Source of the DNA: Azadirachta indica
Taxonomy: Eukaryota > Streptophyta > Magnoliopsida > Sapindales > Meliaceae
Assembly: GCA_022749755.1 (NCBI GenBank)
Contig: CM040443.1
Span: forward strand, 13,841,744 to 13,905,743
DNA length: 64,000 nucleotides
Reading direction: 5' to 3'
Shown: one piece after another, positions 60,520-64,000 of the stretch
How positions within the stretch are numbered: the first letter of the stretch is position 1
How the letters are laid out: every line of letters starts with the position of its first letter
Translations under genes and position numbers: made by a program
Notes under the pieces: generated by a model
Seen by the model: the letters and a program-made list of their open reading frames with translations, nothing else
Database searches by the model: none
What the model was told of the DNA's origin: nothing

Positions 60520-62838
60520 TGTATTCTGCTTAAGCTGATAATCAAGAACATAAACCGAGATGTAGATTGTTTTTGTAGTAATATTTTACAAGGGTTATTT
60601 ATTAAACTAATTAGAGCAAAGAGTTTTCTGGCTTTCCTATGCAGAACAAGGTAAGAAGAAGAAGAAGAAGCTCAAGATTATCATGGTTTGCTCTATATGA
60701 GATTAGCTAGCTAAGGTTTGTCTCTGACTGAATTATTTAGCTAGGTGACTAAATATTGTTGGTTTTACATGAACTAAACTGGTTGATTTATACTTCTTAT
60801 CATAAATCCATTACTTATTCTGTTTCTATGATTTATTTTTAATATTTTGCATTCGATGTGTGTATTATGATGTGCTCTGGTATTATAGTTAGCTCTGGTA
60901 TTATAGTTATTTTTTAGTCAGATTTGTCTTCAATGACATGGATGATGTTGATTCAAACTTAGCTTACATATAGCTTTAACAAAGAAATGCTTCTACATCA
61001 CAACCGATGTTTGATTTGAATTGGTCATAATTGTTTTAGCCAGTACATACTATCTGGTTCCTTGTTGGTAAGCAATGACGACAATGAGAAAGAGCATATA
61101 TGGGCTAAAATTAGGAAAAAAAAAGAAAAAAAATGATAGATAGGTGTTTACCAATAAAGCAAGTGTGTGGGTGATTTTTGTTAGCTCATTCCTTGAGAGT
61201 CCGAAAGTAGAATAAATTGCAATTATTTGGCAATCAATGCATTCAATTAGAAGCTTCTTATGAATATGAATATTGGCAACATGCTGGTAGCTTATCCTTG
61301 TGGTGAACATGCTGGTAGCTCATCCTCGTGGTGAAAGGGAGAGAGAAAGAAAATCCCAACATAAAAGGAGAGAGTTTGTCTGTGTAGCCAAAGGTGACTG
61401 CCCGAAACCAAAACAAAAGTTTGTAATTGCAGAGTCGAAACCAAAAATGACTGAAAACCACATATAAACTGGTTCAGGCAAGTCATCCTTGGCTATCAAA
61501 CAAAACTCCAATCTTCATGTAAGACTCTTTTCTCAAAATTAAGCCCAAATGGGATGCATTCCAAATATACATATATATATAGTAATAGTGTATCTAGGCA
61601 GTGATCTGTAACAAAGAAGAGAAATTGTAGCATGAGTGATAAGAGCCTCTAACTTATCCAAGCTATGACTGGCAAGACTCTTTATCTTAATGTTAGGCTA
61701 CTCTTCTTCTGTAATATTATACTTTGATAAGATGCCAATGCTGTGTTACAAAATGTCTATATTTATAGCTGATAAAAAGCATACATACAGATCGGGTGCG
61801 CTTCAGAAAATTATTATGTTGACATCTATTTACCTTATTTACTGCACTTTTTCCTTATATTTCTGCCCACCTCTCTATATCACTAAGCTTACCAAACTGG
61901 AATGTACTTTAGTTGAGACTTTCGGGAACCCCAAATATATATATATATATATATATATACAACAAATTTGCTTCATATCCTTAAAATAAAGTTATCAGAA
62001 TTTACACAAAGTAGGAAAGTTCATGAAGTCCTCAATTGAGCATATCTCATCTGGCTTATTTGCTAAGCAGTTTCCAGTTAATCATATATATTATCAAACC
62101 TGCAGTTTGATTGTGACAGCCAAGATTTGGTCTGTTATATAGGTGTCATTTGTACAACTTGGTAAGTAATGAAATTCTGCTTCACTAAACATAAGGATGC
62201 TATTGATTCCTCTAACATAGTAATGCTTCTAGTCCAGACCAAAGCATTGAAATATAGGCTTTCAATAATGGTAATTATCAGAAGTTTGTAACTTATGCAT
62301 ATAATTTATGCCAAATTACTATTTATATATCCCATAATACTAGAAATTCAAATTTCTATACAACCATCTATAGTAAGCAATGATGTATTGTTATCATGTG
62401 TCTCACATGATTTATTTATGTTTTATTCCTTTCAAATTGTGAGATGTGTAACAATAACATTAATATTGTACGAGAGGGAGGTAGAAACTTGAATAGTTTT
62501 TCCTTTTCAGTCCTTTGGGCTTAAAGTTGTAGCATGCTTTGGCTGCAATGCTGTTTGGATTGATTCTGGACACTTGTTTTTCTTTGCTTTTAGAGAATTC
62601 TGTGCATGTCGAGTTGATTTTAAGGCATTGTTGTTGTGGAATTGTAGCAATTTGGCAGTTTGTTTGGTTATTTGGCTGGAAAAAGATATACTGTATGTAT
62701 GAGGAAGCTACAGAGAAAGAAACTGATTTTTAATGCAATAAGGCTCGATTCAGGTCATTGATTTCAAACATGTTCAAGGATGTAATAATCGTTTATAAAT
62801 TGGAAAATTGGGAAGCTGTTGCTTTGTTCTCAGTAATT
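60520..62838 (+). repeat. Unidentified repeat block, copy 2
   Basis: See the entry at 56985-59172. This copy has small local repeats of its own: TAGCTCTGGTATTATAGTTA twice at about 60875-60915, and CATGCTGGTAGCT twice at 61280-61320, each with GTGGTGAA nearby. It has a (TA)n run at 61937-61960. The longest frame (62539-62733) is not conserved in copy 1. Confidence 0.85.
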
Positions 62839-63323
<485 letters not shown>

Positions 63324-63473
63324 CTAAAAAGGGGCGGACGGTAATTTCCTATTGGCCAAAAAATGTTGAATAAGCTGAAGAGATTGCTTGGGTGCAAAAG
63401 TTGGAACTTGGTGACCAGCTCCTCTTACAGTCACAAACACAAGTCCATCATAAACAATAGTCCACCCACCAAC
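63324..63473 (-). CDS. Serine carboxypeptidase-like protein, terminal exon only
   Basis: On the minus strand an acceptor TTTATAG (AG at 63475-63474) opens an in-frame exon encoding [20 protein letters not shown] then [20 protein letters not shown] and NRKLPSAPF, with a TAG stop at 63326-63324. It is the classic C-terminal end of plant S10 carboxypeptidases; the His in VRGAGHQVP is the catalytic-triad His, and the GGW/TVRGAGH spacing is normal. The other triad residues (Ser, Asp) would be on upstream exons to the right. None is found in 63480-64000, where a third copy of the repeat block starts at 63934, so the gene either has a long intron and continues outside the window, or is a remnant. 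Many family members are secreted or vacuolar hydrolases or acyltransferases. Confidence 0.85.
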   Translation of the reverse strand, partial: VGGWTIVYDGLVFVTVRGAGHQVPTFAPKQSLQLIQHFLANRKLPSAPF

Positions 63474-63933
63474 CTATAAAATATAAAAACTCCAATTTCA
63501 ATTTTAATTAATAAGCAAAAATTTAACTAAAAATTAGAAACAGAAAAATGGGAAACTAGCATTTTCGTCCCTAGACAAGTAGACATTTCCATGACAAGAA
63601 TTCAAGGTATAGTTTGTTTAATTTTAACAATTTAGTTCCTATTAATATTAAGCCGTGATATTTATGATATTGAAATATGGGTAATGGAGATTTATTTGTA
63701 TGACATTTTAAATATAGCTTTTTAGAGTAGATTTTTACAAATAGAGTTTTTATGATAGAGTTTTAGTAAAAATTTATTAATTGTTTGATTATCGCATATA
63801 ATTTTTTGAAAAAATATTTAAATAAAAACATTTTATATTTCTTTTAATAGAATAAAAATAATATTTTTAATTTTTAAAAACTCTTATTTATTACCAATTA
63901 AATGATACTAAAAAAATTTAAAAAATTTTCAAT

Positions 63934-64000
63934 ATTTTGCATTATGATGTGCTCTGATATTATAGTTATTTTGTAGAAAGATTTGTCTTCAATGTCATGG
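63934..64000 (+). repeat. Start of a third copy of the repeat block (runs off the window)
   Basis: CAATATTTTGCATTATGATG followed by TGCTCTGATATTATAGTTAT and TTGTCTTCAATGTCATGG matches 60843-60951 inside copy 2, with a deletion. It suggests that the block is a longer tandem or dispersed family. Confidence 0.7.

Noticed and set aside
61050..61511. Several overlapping minus-strand frames in repeat copy 2
   Set aside because: None is open in copy 1, and they overlap small local repeats.

Overview
The window is nuclear DNA of a flowering plant, almost certainly a woody eudicot. It is AT-rich and low in gene density, with GT-AG introns, TIR-type NBS-LRR (TNL) resistance genes, which monocots largely lack, a plant-type nicotinamidase, a serine carboxypeptidase-like exon, and many Mutator-like elements and MITEs. 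The TNL sequences look most like those of rosids. I cannot name the species. I see no tRNA, rRNA, CRISPR array or bacterial-type operon.

The left 46 kb is a tandem segmental duplication. Unit 1 (from before base 1 to 23183) and unit 2 (about 28033-45812) share the same order: TNL gene, a broken nicotinamidase copy, a 3 kb stretch of different base composition, several MITEs, and the left arm of a Mutator-like element (MULE). Matching points are 235/28244, 3625/31615, 9521/32477, 10813/34283, 11470/34914, 22304/44993 and 23183/45812. Unit 1 TNL lacks its TIR exon because the window starts in intron 1. Unit 2 TNL is complete (five exons, 25763-31615, predicted 1167 aa, no break). Unit 1 also has an internal 1.45 kb tandem duplication carrying a 1.3 kb TIR transposon, plus about 1.2 kb missing from unit 2.

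From 44.2 to 57 kb the sequence is mostly transposons. There is a 3.5 kb MULE with a 9-bp target duplication and a decayed DUF1985 gene, nested in a larger inverted-repeat element. A 468-bp MITE has an exact 9-bp target duplication, and a 611-bp MITE follows. A second MULE (about 52597-56940) carries the 5' half of a DUF1985 gene on the plus strand facing a broken MuDR-type transposase on the minus strand.

The right end (57-64 kb) holds the one intact nicotinamidase gene (59242-59958, 238 aa, with a probable plastid transit peptide). It lies between two copies of an unidentified repeat block of about 2.3 kb, and a third copy starts at the window edge. A serine carboxypeptidase-like terminal exon (63324-63473, minus strand) follows. 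From memory, the nicotinamidase/carboxypeptidase pairing resembles the Arabidopsis SCPL34-NIC3-NIC2 locus.

A possible functional link is that TIR domains of TNL proteins cleave NAD+ and release nicotinamide, which nicotinamidase deamidates to nicotinate for NAD+ salvage. TNL and nicotinamidase genes are physically linked and were co-duplicated here, but both nicotinamidase copies inside the TNL units are broken, so this remains a hypothesis.
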